A stretch of DNA of 64,000 bases from the NCBI GenBank assembly GCA_039881145.1, contig JAYKKI010000037.1, forward strand, positions 21,977,501 to 22,041,500, in the 5' to 3' direction. The notes below the pieces were generated by a model, which had not been told where the DNA came from, searched no databases, and saw nothing but the letters and a program-made list of their open reading frames with translations. Positions 1-13,546 of this stretch are shown piece by piece (within the stretch, counting starts at the first letter, position 1; each line of letters starts with the position of its first letter). The stretch is from Druceiella hillmani. Taxonomy: Eukaryota; Arthropoda; Insecta; Lepidoptera; Hepialidae. A program made the translations under genes and the position numbers.

Positions 1-480
1 ACTTACTTAGTCAAAATTTGTCAAATTTTCAAATTTAATCAAAGTCTAGATTACAAACGTAATTTAAAAAAGGCAAAGTTTGAGAAGTTATAATATAAAT
101 GATATATTTATGTTAAATACTAATCAAAAAATATTAAAGCATGAGTACTGAAAAGTATTTCATTATTGCAGTAATAACATTTTTGACGTACATGAAACAA
201 TATTGGAAATGAAAAAACTATTCTATAAGTTTTATATTTTAATATTTTTTTGTATAAGTTAAAAGAAAAAAAAACGTTAAAAGCATCATAAATTCATGTT
301 TTACCTAAAAAGAGAAAAATATAATATTTTATAAAATTTTCGTCGAATATTCTGGTCCTTCCGATTATATGTAGTCATTTATAATAGAAAATTAAACATC
401 AATCCAGCTCTGAAAATACAAGAACATTCTTAAACTTTCGGCTTATTAACCCTTAACATCATTCACTATCTCGAGCTAAC

Positions 481-1171
<691 letters not shown>

Positions 1172-1227
1172 TCTTTATTGTTTAAAGATACTGAGAGACA
1201 GCTCTCAGTATCTTTAAACAATAAAGA
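1172..1227. repeat. Perfect 26-bp inverted repeat with 4-nt loop
   Basis: The left arm at 1172-1197 and right arm at 1202-1227 are exact reverse complements around the loop ACAG at 1198-1201. No target-site duplication is obvious, so this need not be a transposon. It could be a fold-back inverted duplication. Just upstream (1141-1172) the motif CTTTATTGTTTATT is partly repeated in tandem. Confidence 0.95.
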
Positions 1228-1987
1228 TTTTCTGCCCCTTAACATAAACTAAAACACATTCAAATTATTAAAAAAAAACTTTATAAAAGCTCATCTGTTT
1301 TGAAGGTTTGGGGAATTGATAATTACCTTCGTAAGTATGTTCAGAACTATATAGAACGTTGTGACATGGTATGCAGCACATGCTCATTTATAGGTCTACA
1401 CAGTTCTATTATTTAGTTATGTAAATCAGAGTACAGTAACAAAATTAAGCAAAGCTTCGTGGTTTATTGATGATTTGAAAGTATTTTGTCTGTGATATCC
1501 CATAATATCAAGAAAAATAAAAACCAAGACAAGAAGGAGGATATATAATGTACTTACAGGAATATACTCATGGAGGACATAGGTCTCCTTGCAAATTTTA
1601 AAATACAAAAGTATAATGTTATCATTCGCCTAGATCTCCAATTTACATCTGTTTTTCTCATTAAATCAATCCTAAACTTATTTACTTACTGAACTTATGC
1701 TTTAAAGTAGTTCGAAAAAAAATCTCGTCAATAATTTGACATGTAACATATCAATGTATTTTCTCTTAGCTTTTCCCATTTATTTTCAGCGTTAGTTGTA
1801 TGACTGTATAATGTTATGTACACAGTATGCTCTATTATCTGGAAGAAAATAAAAATATTTCAAAATTAATCCTAAGGCTTTTTAGCGATCATAGAAGTAT
1901 AAGACAATAAAATGTACTTCCTAAAATTGTAGTCAATTAAAGGTTTAATTAAGATATCCAGATATTTTTAATACAATTTTTTTTAGA
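1228..1987. other. AT-rich spacer, nothing recognised
   Basis: AT-rich DNA. A minus-strand frame around 1426-1608 gives a hydrophobic 60-residue peptide with no family resemblance; I treat it as noise. Confidence 0.5.
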
Positions 1988-2830
1988 CCTTATTATCGGT
2001 GCATTTAGATTTAATATCGTAAATAAAAACTAAGCTTATAGACAAATTGAAAAGTAAAATTTAATTTATTCTTTTTTTTTGTAAATCGTAACAAAAACGA
2101 GACAACGATTGCACAAATAGGAAAATTATTTACCAGTAATATTATATGCATAATAAAAATAATAAGTGCGTGAAAAATAAGGAAGAAGAAAATGACCGAC
2201 ATAATTAACAACCAATATAATATATTCTTATTAGATAATATGAATTATCAGATCTTAACAAAATTCTATACTTTTTTTCTTTGATAATAGTCGAACAAAT
2301 AAAAAATACATTTTCAAAAGCACCGCCGACAAACGTGGATGAATAATGTCATATGCAATTCGTGGCAATATTCGAAACTCCGCAATGGGACTCGCGAGGG
2401 GACCTCGTTTTGCATACAAATAGATTGCTTCTAACAAATCATTTTGCAATTCACGTTAAGCGCTCACGTCATGAATGCCGATATGAATAAGCCACCAGGA
2501 AATTGGGAATATTTGAGTTATTTACTTCGTCTCGAAGCCGCGATCGAGCAGGCGCAGCTAATATAAAGAAAATGTTGAACGCACAAAGCAAGAATTGACT
2601 GGTTAATTATAAATTGATGACATTATGTTTTCGCGACATATTTTACAATTGTATTTTTTAAATAAGTTACGATATAGTTATTAAGTTTAATTTGTAAATA
2701 TGGTTTAATATTATACTAATTCTGCTTAGGGCAAAATACAGCTAAATAAATTAGCTCCTAATTGCTTTTTACCGGAGACGGATAGAGCAAAAAAAACAGA
2801 TTAGAAAACCCTGGTACCGCGAATCCGAAT
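1988..2830. repeat. Interspersed repeat family A/B/C, copy A
   Basis: About 0.85 kb that aligns by eye with 27639-28510 and, over its right two thirds, with 21030-21625. Shared landmarks include CCTTATTATCG at the left end, TTTTGCATACAAAT in the middle, ATGAATAAGCC followed by GAGTTATTTACTTC, and AATTAGCTCCTAATT shared with copy B near 2750. The minus strand holds a short open frame (2255-2449) with LYAKRGPL and SPIAEF that is also open in copy C. Similarity continues outside that frame, so this is a repeat rather than a demonstrated gene. The class is unknown; I see no transposase or reverse transcriptase in it. Confidence 0.75.
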
Positions 2831-4045
2831 TTTTAAGAATATCACATAGAATATCATATTTAATAGAATATCGCTGAGATTTCAAAAGAAAAATAAATTA
2901 ATCAAGGCCAACTTTTAGCTACCAGCTAAAAGTTGTCCGTGAAAAACGATGCTATGGTTTTTTTATATTTTAATAATTTAAAAATTTTCTAAAATATTTT
3001 TTTCAGAAACTACTCAAATTTTCTGTATACCTTTTAATATGAATAATTTATATCAATAAGATTATTTTCCGCTATCGTCAATACCTTTAGCTCAAATTTT
3101 GGACTTACAAAAACATGGCACACGAGTAAAACTACCGCTACGTAGGTTCCGCACATATTTCGACAATTATAAATATTTCTTTTGAATAGTATTTCTATTG
3201 AACTATTTACAAATATAAATTTTTCACAACGTAAACATATTGCAAGCTATTATACACTATACTTTTCAAATTCGTAAAAAATAAAGCACATATTTCAAGA
3301 ATTATGAAATATAGGATAATCGCAATTGTTTCATATAATCTTTCAGAGTCGGTTTACTCAGATATTACCAAATCTATTTTTTTTCATTATTTTTAGTTTT
3401 TCGTTTCGAAATATGTATATCGCATAGCAAAACTTCAAAAAATATTTTGTTTGATGTACGAAATAATAATTTAATATTATAAACACCTTTCTTTACCTCT
3501 TCTTTCATACTTATACGAATTGTCTTAGAAAAGTTTGTTGTGTAAAATATACGCAAAATACGTGGGTTAATTAGGTGAATTACTGTGTCGAATCTCAAGT
3601 TTCTACAGAGCATCATTTCTGAGAAAATAAGCTTCGACAATAGAAAAGTGTAAATATTTTGCCTACTATATCTTTTGTAGGCTTAAACCACATGGGGAAT
3701 GTTTAAAAAAATTATGATATCTAGAATCATGGCTATAGTTTTCCCACAACCCTTGCATCGGCTTTTAAAACCCTATATTTTTTTTCATTATTTCAAGTTG
3801 AGTAATTTCGGAAATAAGGAGGCATATATTTTTCAGTATATCTCTGATAATATAAGACTTAAAATTATGAAACAAATATATTTGAGACTTTTATAACTAA
3901 TTCTTTCAAACGCCAATCCGGACTACACATGAAATTGAAAAAAAGCTTTACCTTTCCCTACTTAAAATAATAAATAAATATTTTTGAGTTGTAACCATTT
4001 CGATATATGAGGGTTGATATGTTTAATTAATATTACAAATGTCAA
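2831..4045. other. AT-rich spacer with one small hairpin
   Basis: Mostly unremarkable AT-rich DNA. A perfect 12-bp hairpin with a 3-nt loop lies just beyond copy A at 2909-2935 (CAACTTTTAGCT / AGCTAAAAGTTG). A G+C-richer patch at 3120-3165 may be another worn repeat. Open frames at 3374-3640 (minus) and 3699-3896 (plus) have no recognisable motifs. Confidence 0.5.
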
Positions 4046-4160
4046 GTTTCTATGCGAAACGGTTCCCGAAAAACGGCTGTGACCGACACGCGGACGTGAA
4101 CACGTGAGTGATGGATAATATTAGGGTTCCGTTTTTCATTTTAGTGCACTGAACTCTTAA
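4046..4160 (-). repeat. Fragment of AGGGTTCCGT-type repeat
   Basis: GTGAGTGAT followed about 10 bp later by AGGGTTCCGTTTTTCATTTT reads like the reverse complement of the 5' end of the insect repeat seen almost whole at 14597-15204. The flank ACCGACACGCGGACG fits the GTCTGTCCGT tract of that repeat. The remainder of the element is missing or too diverged to follow. Confidence 0.6.
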
Positions 4161-4640
4161 AATAAATATTTTAGAAGATTAATTAACTTAAATAGTTAGT
4201 TAATAATATCCCTAATCTAGGAATACAATTTTTTCTCTGATATTAATTAGGATCATGGACCGATAATCAAACTTAAAAGTTAAATTATTATTTGCACATT
4301 TTATGATTGGTAATAGACTACGGAAAATGATTTTTATTTCATCACATGTGCAAATATCTCTCTAAAGTTTGATCGAAGTTATAAAGTATTATTTTCAAGA
4401 ATATGATTATCAGTTGAAATTGTAAAATACCTCTTTAATATACCAAGTATATTAAAGATTTTAATATTAATTTACAAATTATTTAAAGCATTTGCAATAC
4501 GTTAAGGTTAGCTTTTAAAGATATCAAAAAAAAAGTTTTTTGATATATACTAGCATTTAATTTGCAGGAAAAATTTTAAGAGTTTCGTAGATTAAATATT
4601 AAAACAAAAAATTGTACTTAGTTTTAACTCTTCATTTGTC
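4140..4640. repeat. Diverged repeat, partner of 28850-29300
   Basis: The order of short matches is the same in both places: TTTAGAAGAT, then TTAAATTATTATT, then AGTTTGATC.AAGT with GTATTATT, then TAATATACCAAGT, then CAGGA.AAATTT. Substitutions and small gaps are many. It follows repeat copy A here and repeat copy C there, so both may be parts of one longer, old element or duplication. Confidence 0.5.
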
Positions 4641-5412
4641 TAAGGGTGTTTCTCAAATTTAAGCAAATTTTATATTTTTGCACTATAATATTCGGATAAA
4701 AGAAATCATAATTCAAAACTAATGTTACAAAAAGCCCATGTAAAGATCGACGGTATTTTATGAAAAGGAACGTGTATTTTTAACATTATAAGTTTGAGTG
4801 TGAAGAAAAACTATTTACTATTTCGGAGACTCATGTTTCGCTAAGGAGGCCCTATGTTACAAATGTTTCATGTTTCTTTTCTGTGACAATTTGCTAAACA
4901 TGATTTGCGAAGAAGTGCTGTAATTTATACCATAGTTTGCGTAAAGAAGGTGCTTAAAACAAATCATAATTTCTTTGTTTGTATACGTATTACTATAAAA
5001 TTTCCTTACAATCAGAAAGAAATTATAAGATGCCGAGTTTTGTCCCTTAACTACCAAACCCCAAAAATCATTTGTTGATTATTAACATAGGTTTTAAATT
5101 AATTGATTATAACATGGGTATATTTTTTAACGAAATGGAAAAATGCAAAATGTTTACATACTTAAAGTATATATTATGCATAGCAGGATGATTCTTAATT
5201 ACATCCGTTAGTTTAATAAGGAAAGTATGTGAAAATAACAACAACCATTCTATCGATACATTTATGATTTGATTACATTTCAGTAAACCGTAGAGGTAAT
5301 CGATTGAGTTTAACGCCATTGACTTGGACTTCTCACTTTTATGTTAAACGCTGTATTTATTATTCACAAAATCTCCTTATTTTTATATTTTCAGCAATAA
5401 CCAATAATAATA
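4641..5412. other. AT-rich spacer, nothing recognised
   Basis: Two minus-strand open frames (about 4857-5057 and 5107-5319) have no recognisable domain and ordinary AT-biased composition. I do not call them genes. Confidence 0.45.
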
Positions 5413-6303
5413 ACAGCAGTAAACCTACCTAGTTTACCGAAATTAGTGCTAAATAGTACAATAATACCATACATGTCAACTGTTAAAAACCTGGGCCTAC
5501 TGATCGATCAAAATCTTAATTGGCGGCCTCAAGTAAATGATGTTAGTCGTCGTGTTTTCAACAGGATACACTCTTTGAAACGTCTTCAAAATTTTCTACC
5601 GACTAAAACAAAAACCTACCTTTGTCAAACACTTTTATTACCATTAATCGATTCTGGAGACGTGTGCTATGCTGAGCTTAATGAAGAATATTTGTGCAAG
5701 TTGGAACGTCTTCAAAATGTATGCATTCGGTATATCTTCGACCTCAGAATATATGATCACATTTCTGAATACAGGTCACTTCTCAAATGGCTGAAGACCC
5801 GTGATCGACGTCAACTTCACATACTTACACTTCTTTTTAACATTAAAAAATCCCCATAGCCCAAATTATCTTAGTAGCAGCAAATAAAGATAATTGTTGA
5901 ATTGAATAGCCTTTTTGATAGTCGGAAAGACCTAGAGCCTTACGCTTAATTTGTTAATCTTAAAACATGGAATATTTCATGAAATATAAAAGATTTGTTA
6001 ACGCTTTTAAGCAAAATCGTTACTCATTTCTGATTTGTCTTGCGTATAGTATGGTGCGATAGATCAAAGTAATACTATCTATTCATACTTATCAAATTTA
6101 TTCTTTTGTCCTACCATTTATAAACAAAATACCAATTTAACAATTTAGTTATTCTTCATTTTTTAAACCACAATATTCAAAAATTATATTCTTCTCGTTC
6201 TGATTTCATTTTTATTATCGTTATTATTATTTTATTATCTTTAGTTATTTGTTTTGTTTTATTTGTATTTTGTTGCAATTGTCCTAATGAAGAAATAAAA
6301 TAA
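5413..6303 (+). pseudogene. Jockey/CR1-like LINE, truncated 3' end
   Basis: This is the C-terminal part of a non-LTR retrotransposon reverse transcriptase plus its 3' tail. The readable frame runs from about 5413 to 5857. It contains LPKLVLN, TVKNLGLLIDQNLNW, then SLKRLQNFLPT, LLLPLIDSGDVCY, LERLQNVCIRYIF and RDRRQLHIL. That series is the usual region after the catalytic palm in Jockey/CR1-type elements. A TAG stop follows SP at 5858-5860. The expected continuation (PKLS) is cut by further stops. The 3' non-coding part ends in an AAATAAAATAA-type tail near 6303, typical of these LINEs. Everything upstream of the thumb is missing, as expected for a 5'-truncated insertion. It could not work without help from an intact copy. 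The exact clade is inferred from the motif pattern only. Confidence 0.85.
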
Positions 6304-6901
6304 GAGTTATTTTTAAATATGATTTATTTTTATGTATATATGGGCCGTAAACAATCATAATCCACGCTGTCTTGTTAATAGAGTAATGCCAACATATTTG
6401 AAAAATTTTATATCAGAACGTGTTCGTGAATTTCCAGTGACTAGGTTGATTATTACGATATAAATTTATAGTGGAAAACATTCCTTATAAAGCACGACTG
6501 TATCAACATCAAGGTTTAACGACAGTGTTAAAGCTGTATTTATTTGATAATATGGTCAAAATAAAAAAGCTCAATCAATTGTTACTCGATTAAAGTAGTT
6601 TTAGCGAGAAATTCATTAGTCGCATTTTTCAAAAAAAGAAGTTCAAGAAAATTGCTACATACAGCAAAATCCATTGTTGCGACCTAATAGTCCTCTACTA
6701 CTTGATAATCCATTATAGCTTGTTTCTAAAAAAGTTAACGATAGTGGTTGTTTTAATAAAATATTTTTTTAAAAATTGTTTACTTTTATTGAATTTTGTT
6801 TACCCTTTCATCTATCACCATTTTAAAAGCATAGACAAATTTAATCCATCTGCAAACTTGACCTTGATTTTAATTTAATTATTTTATTTTAGCTATTTTA
6901 G
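6304..6901. other. AT-rich spacer, nothing recognised
   Basis: AT-rich DNA after the LINE tail. It ends in a T-rich run that could serve as the polypyrimidine tract of the exon candidate that follows. Confidence 0.4.
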
Positions 6902-7008
6902 CCTTGAATTGCCCTGATTGGATTTTATTTTCGGGGACCATGGTTGACGAAACTAAGACAATGGTTGAGAAGTGTATTTTCTACAAAACTCATCGCATAG
7001 CGCCTAAG
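6902..7008 (+). CDS. Candidate internal exon, unknown gene
   Basis: A 107-nt segment with higher G+C than its surroundings. It lies between a T-rich acceptor (ATTTTATTTTAGCTATTTTAG, AG at 6900-6901) and a moderate donor (CCTAAG/GTGACG, GT at 7009-7010). One frame is open throughout and encodes LNCPDWILFSGTMV followed by DETKTMVEKC and IFYKTHRIAPK, a composition unlike the Ile/Lys/Phe/Tyr noise nearby. The exon would add 2 nt to a preceding codon plus 35 codons. I do not recognise the family. It could equally be a scrap of a repeat that happens to be open. No partner exon was identified. Confidence 0.3.
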
Positions 7009-10000
7009 GTGACGTTTTAAAAAAATAAGTATTTATTGTTGTAAATAGTTAACAGAGATGACAATATTAAGAGAGTTAATTTATCGGTTGAAGTAACATT
7101 TTTAACACGCTATCTGGAATACGGTGTATGTAAATGTTTTACAATTTATCGTAACTTTTCTTCTTCAATACTTCATTTACAATTGCTTTCCAAATATTAT
7201 GAATATATTATACAAATATATTTCTTGGTATAGCGGACAACCTAAATATTGATAAAAGTGCGTTTGGATATTATAATTCAAGAAGGACAATTTTGCGGAA
7301 AATATGTGCTTAAAATGTATTATTTGCAGTTTTAATACTTATAATTATTTAGAATTAATTTATAAATATTATAATACAAATAACATTACCTTAAGACGAA
7401 AAAACTTTTTTAATACGTGTCCTAAGTTTACACAATTTTTAGTAGCTCGTTTAAGTTATTCTGAACCTTATTGTAATGTTGTGTATATGAATGTTATCAA
7501 ACCGTAAAGATTCCGTCCCGTTCCCGATTTCCGGAACCGTAATTTTAATAAAGAGGTTCTATAGAACAAAAGTTAATGAGAAATGCTAACATTAAATACT
7601 AATAAGTTATTTATAGCGATTACAACCCTTAAAGATTTTCTACATGATCTGTAATATAATTAAACAAATATTTTAATTTATTTGTGTAATTTGCCAATGT
7701 TGTACCCTTGATTAACTAATAATACTTCAGCCTTCATATTTCTTCTTTTCACGGCCTTCTCAATTTTTTCCAGCTAATTTTTATTTCATTTTATTCCTAA
7801 AAGCGTAAAGTATATTAACCAATAACTTTGAGCAGTATTGAGTAAAATTATTATGCTATATGCATACATATACATGAAGCGTTAGTGGAACGAGAAATAC
7901 ATAGTTTGAATAATGGGTGTGCGAAATGAAGTAAAATGTTGCAGACAAATCCATTTATTGAGTTCCATGTAAATCTGGTTGCAATATGATAACTGGTCGG
8001 TTATTAAACTAGTCAATCTAATTTAATTGAGTTATTCTATTGACATTAATTTTATCTTAAACTAATATAATACTTCGAAGTGATTAAGTAATATTTCAAT
8101 CATTCAACTGCTAAATTTAAAATATATACCAATCCACTACGGAAAGAAACTAAGATATCCTCGCTTCACAAATAGTGAACAAAAGTCAATATTTATAAAA
8201 CGATTAAACCGTAATAAGGCGCCGTCAGAAAATTAATCCCCACTCGTTTGCGTTTCCCTAAAGATGAGGACGGATACGAGCGGCGAAAATTCAAATTAAC
8301 ATATCTAGCCAATGTACTTAAACAAAAATTAAATTTATAATGTAGAAATATACGAGCAGTAAAATTTTGTCACCCTATTATGTTAAACAATATTTCCTTT
8401 TATTATTGTACAGATACATGGTAGCCACATTTTTATGGATACATAGCCTTTAAGTAAATATTATTTCTAAATTTATATCCAAATCTGTATCATGCGTTTG
8501 GAAAAGAAAAAAAAAACTGCCCAACTGAAGATATATTTATTTATTTTATTAACATTTAACGAAAGTTGAATAGGATTTTTTTACGTTAATTATTATTTTA
8601 CAATCTCTGGGTATTTTTAAAGATATTTTTTGAATACCGTAAACTTACCACCTTTATTTCAATATTTATAAATATTTTGTCGTTATGCTTTTGCTCGAGA
8701 AGTACAATATTAATCAACCGTACCAAAAATTACCACTTATTACATTTTACTTTATTTTATCCGGTTTTCATTTTGTGGAATATTGTTTTAATATTAATCA
8801 ATAAGATTCAACAATTGGAGATTATATCAACAGAAAGTTATCTTCACTATTTGAGTCAAATTAAATTTGTTGATATATTGTTTGTAAGAGAACAAATTTA
8901 GAAATAGGATACAATAAAGTACAATGGACATGGAAATAATTATGCGCTTATTTCTTTTTTTTCTGAACGAAAATCGAAACACAATAAAATCAAGAATTGA
9001 TATCATTTCCCTGAATTTAGTTTGCCTTTATTAATCAAATGATAAAAGAAAGTAAAAAGGACAATAAAAAATTCCTTGAAACCAAGCTTTAAATCTGACT
9101 TCGAGGAACTTCAACTGAAAATTAACAAATCATCATCGTTTCGAAATTATCTCATTATGACTTGTTTAATCAATATTTATAATACAAAGCAAGTATTAAT
9201 TATTTATTTGATTTTATATTTGACTAAATTGAAGTATGAACCACTGGATTTTCGTTAGCTTTTTACCATTATCTCTTTATTCATTTTTTTTCTAAAATAT
9301 CACACGTTTCTGAGAATACATACTAAGTCTTTGTGAACAATTTCCTGAATTTATTTAGTTTTTTTGTATGAAATTTAGAGGAGAAAAAGTTACGGGTCCA
9401 TAAGGGAGGTTCCTTGAAAAGGCTTTAGGGCTATAACAGATGTCAATGGGGCGGAATGTTTGCCAAAATATTATTATTTAATAGGCACATTATTTATAGA
9501 ATTTATGACTTTATCTTTAAATTTTAAAATCTAATTTGGATTGCAATCTTCGCAAGAATAGTATTAGACGAAAACAAAAGAATTAATTTCATGTGTTTTC
9601 TTAACATAACTCACATCAATAAAATTAACAGAAAGAGAAAGCCTTAATTTTATCCCAGTTCTTTGCGTCAGGAGTAATTAGGGGAAATATCAGTGTCCTA
9701 CAATTAAGACGATAATTGATGATAACACTGCAGTTTTTATTCTCTATCAGTCGGCTTGAGCAGAAATTAAATTCAATTTCAAACGACACTTTCGTCATAT
9801 GTGTCTAACTGTTTATTTTATTTTTTTTTCATCTTTGAATAAATTTTAACATTTTGGTCATTGTGAAAAATATTACAAAGGATCGGCGTCAAGCGATCAT
9901 TCAACAGTCAATAATACTAGTGTATAAGAAACTTGATAAATTTAATTGGGATACCAAATTCCAGAAAACATAGATTTGTATATTATAGGCATAGCTTTGA

Positions 10001-10054
10001 ATTTGTGTATGGACAAGTATGGTAATCATATAGTTAATTTTGGAAAATCCTGAT
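7009..10054. other. AT-rich spacer with small G+C patches
   Basis: No gene recognised. A G+C-richer block at 8216-8292 (starting GGCGCCGTCAG) and another near 9390-9465 stand out from the AT background. They may be worn repeats or conserved non-coding DNA. Open frames at 7304-7507, 8677-8901 and 9076-9258 look like chance. Confidence 0.45.
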
Positions 10055-10077
10055 ACACACACACACACACATATATG

Positions 10078-10108
<31 letters not shown>

Positions 10109-10109
10109 G

Positions 10110-10180
<71 letters not shown>
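10055..10180. repeat. (CA)n(TA)n microsatellite
   Basis: About seven CA units, then a long TA tract with scattered TATG interruptions. Tyr-Ile-rich open frames on both strands are by-products of this tract. Confidence 0.95.
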
Positions 10181-10182
<2 letters not shown>

Positions 10183-11136
10183 TGGAGATACGGATAGGCA
10201 TATTGCGGTATTTGACATAATTACATCGTAAAGAATAACTACCTACATACATATCAATTGACGAATTCAGATTACCACAAACTTCAAGAGTGGTTCAAAC
10301 TTTTTTTTAGCCATCTTAATACAAAAATTATTGTTTTTGTCTTTATTTAATTATAGTTCCTCTTCAAGGAGTAAATACCCTTATTTTTATCTTCTAATCT
10401 TTCAGACATAACAGGCTCATCATGTACTTGTACGTTCTCATTAAAAGTTAATATTCACAAATATTTTTAGTATCTAAGCGAACACAACTTTTTTAGTAAC
10501 TGAGCATGTGCTATCCAGGTTTTTTAAATAGTTCCTGTATTTCTTTATATTATGAAGATAAATAACCATTCCATGCAAATTAGTTCGGAGCTCCTTGATA
10601 CTCTTTTGAAAAGCGGTGGATAGCTCATTCTTTGCAAGATAATTTTGTCTCAGATCCCACATCAATCATTGTTTTCTTTGTACACTCTAAGAATATGAAA
10701 ACGGTGTAATATGCTAACGAAATTACTCCATCTGGTTTTGCAGTTTAGAATCAAACTCAATTATTTTTATAGGTCTTCTAGAGTATATTACTGAAAACAA
10801 GTATACTTTTTTGGAAATTTCCAAAAAATATTTACAGTCTTTATCATTTTATTAATAAGGTCTTTATAATTGAGTATCAAACCAGCCTGAGATTGTTCTA
10901 AATAAGTATCAGACAAGATCTACTCCTCGCTTGTCTCCTTGTCACAGAAATCGTTGTCATCAACTGAGTGCAGTAACTTCTCCGTCCACTACTCGTTACT
11001 TCTTTTATTAAATAAATATTAATACCATTACTTATTTTGGCCTTTTTATTTGATATGAGAATATTGAAATTTTCGACATCAAAATTACGATCAACCACTT
11101 TTAACGAGTCATCTTTTGAAGTTGATTGCTCTGGTT
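10181..11136. other. AT-rich spacer, nothing recognised
   Basis: Minus-strand open frames at 10474-10665 and 10898-11098 lack recognisable motifs. No repeat boundaries were seen. Confidence 0.45.
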
Positions 11137-11168
11137 GTTTCTGTTAAACAACCCTGTTTAACAGAAAC
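11137..11168. repeat. Perfect 13-bp hairpin, 6-nt loop
   Basis: GTTTCTGTTAAAC at 11137-11149 is the exact reverse complement of 11156-11168, around the loop AACCCT. It is not followed by a T tract, so it gives no reason to call a terminator or RNA gene. Confidence 0.9.
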
Positions 11169-12971
11169 CCACAGACATTCAAGAAGTGGAAACATCAAAA
11201 ATTCACTTTAAAATCGGAGTGATCTTCGTTTGTGAGTAAACTTTTGTACATAGTTTGCTTATCTTTTCTAAAGAATTTGGAAGTTTGAAAAATTACCACC
11301 ATTGTGAATTAGACACTTGTATCTATCTTTTGAACCATAATGTAATTTTTACAGTCCTTAAATATTCTTCACTGAATTATATCATCTTTATATATTTTAA
11401 ACATAAATTTAGGATATGTGTGTAATTTCATGGCTACGAAAAACTTAGTTCAAAAGATGGGTATGAAAATTTGAAGGATAGGTATGAAATAATATTGTAT
11501 TATTAAAATTACTTCATAAAATATTATTTCAAAGTTTGTTTAATAGTGACTTTTTAAGTACTCAAATTACTATACTAATACATCGAATTTAATATTCGAT
11601 AAGAGAATTATTTATTTTTGTTATACAGTGCTGCCAACTACGTATAAAATAAGTCTTTTTGTAAGTATTTTTTTTACATTAGGTAAACACTCAAACTAAA
11701 ATCAAAAAGTTAAAAAGCAATTTTCTATAACACACAGAGGATAGGATATATATAGGATATATCTTCAGAGTGAAAATTTTTAAAAGATCTTAATTTGAAG
11801 TTAAGACTATGTCTGCATTAAAATTCATATGTATTGGTTACATTCCTATAACGTAATTGAGAAACGAAAATAAAAAAAAACAAATAATATATGATTTTTG
11901 ATTTATAATATTATTTAACATTAACAGGAAAATAGTTTTGCATCAGGTTGAGAACAAATCATTACTTTTTTTACTATTACTAACCTTAACGCACGTTTAT
12001 TACAAGCAATGAGTATTATGACATTTTAAAAAATCTATTACATTATATTCAATATATTACTTAACGAGACTAATGATATTGGTATTATTACTAATGGTAA
12101 TGGTCTTCAGTGTTGAAGTTTTAAAGGTTATTTTATTACGTTAACGTGTAATCTTTATATTGTTATGGCACTGTTAAAAGATTAAAATTTATAATAAAAA
12201 AAATCATAATTTTTAACGTACGTTTTAAATAACTTTGGGCCTAAGAAAGAAATTAAAAGAAAACGATTCTTATTTCTAACAAATTGGCTAATACCCAATT
12301 TCATCCAGATCAACACATTAGTTTGGATACAGAAATGGTCGGCATAAGAACATATGAACACACACCCAAAAACGCACGGGCATATATTTTTTCATAATTG
12401 TGACATGATAAGAATGGATAATATATATAAAACTGCACAATATCAACCTCCACACAAAATTACATAAAAAAAAACAATTTGATCAAATGTACATCTTCAC
12501 ATTTCGATGGAAGTTTAGACGCTTATTTGCTATTTTAGAATAAAGTGGCATTTATTGTTTCAAAAACATATTTTTAAGTAATATAATTTTTTTCAAGCAT
12601 AACAAAAAAATTTATTTACAATAGGACACCATTACGCATATTTGTGGGAAATGTTTAGGGGAAGATGTCACGAAACCTTTATGTTGTGCTAAAGCGAATA
12701 TGTTATTTTGAATGCCGGTAAATAATTGCAATTGCCATAGCAAAGATTACGTAATCTTTAGATGGGTCTATAAATACTCACATTTTGAGAATTTTTTATT
12801 ATGGAAATATATGTATGTAATTTTGTATTTAAGAATATGTGTGGAAAAATATACGTATGTAATTTTATACGTAACAATATATATACAAAATTACACATAG
12901 GTAATTTTATATATAATTTTATATGAATAAGTCCAAAATGTGTAATTTACATAATAGGTTTGAAGGTAATC
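11169..12971. other. AT-rich spacer with imperfect short repeats
   Basis: No gene recognised. Between 12800 and 12960 the motif TATGTAATTTT recurs imperfectly, a degenerate tandem array. Confidence 0.45.
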
Positions 12972-13120
12972 ATGAAACATATGAAGTGATTTTCACTATA
13001 GAAAGTAGAATCACTTTTTTTAAGAGTTTAAGTGCTACGCAATACTTATCTTCCCTCCATATTTAACTTATACGTCAGTTTTTAAAGGTAGGGGCGTAAA
13101 TCGGTTAAAAATATGAGTTA
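12972..13120 (+). repeat. Direct repeat pair, first copy
   Basis: This shares AGTGATTTTCACTAT, TTTTTTAAGAGTTTAAGTGC, ACGCAATACTTA, CCATATTTA and CAGTTTTTA with 13947-14085, in the same orientation and order. The identity of the family is unknown. Confidence 0.75.
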
Positions 13121-13208
13121 TATATAATAGTTGTATATTATAGGATGTTTAAAGACTTATGAGATCATTTAAAAGGACTTGCATACGACAATGGTATTTT
13201 ACAGAAAA

Positions 13209-13240
13209 CTTCATTATGAACATGCTTCATTATGAACATG
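13209..13240 (+). repeat. 16-bp tandem duplication
   Basis: CTTCATTATGAACATG occurs twice in a row (13209-13224 and 13225-13240) with no mismatch. Confidence 0.95.
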
Positions 13241-13417
13241 TCTCGTGAAAGTAATATTTGATTTTTTTTTAAGAAAAATAATATTTTCCATAATTATAAA
13301 ACGAAGTTTGTACCAACTTCAGTCTACTCGATAAAAAATCAGATAAAATAAATGAATGTAGTTCAATATCGCAACGATAAATCAGATATTTCTTCCAGGG
13401 AGTTTATTTTAATTTAA

Positions 13418-13546
13418 TAATATTTTCCCGATATTATATATAGCTATCTGTTGTTACTACATAGACATTTTGTTAGACATTGTTGTTATACATGTTACAC
13501 TACATAGTAACAACAGATAGCTACATATAATTTCGGGAAAATATTA
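13418..13546. repeat. 47-bp inverted repeat, MITE-like
   Basis: The arms at 13418-13464 and 13500-13546 are reverse complements apart from about four differences. They contain TAATATTTTCCCGA at the outside and TAGCTATCTGTTGTTACTA inside, with a 35-bp spacer. The size fits a miniature inverted-repeat element, but I see no clear target-site duplication at the outer ends. It lies between the two direct repeats at 12972 and 13947. Confidence 0.85.

Noticed and set aside
1540..1600. Minus-strand donor-like TTCCT/GTAAGTAC after a short frame
   Set aside because: The frame upstream is short, the bases before the donor are not consensus, and no start or acceptor fits.
10034..10252. Open frames of 60-70 residues on both strands
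   Set aside because: They are the (CA)n(TA)n microsatellite translated as Tyr-Ile repeats. The same holds at 17602-17889, 41862-42113 and 44534-44818.
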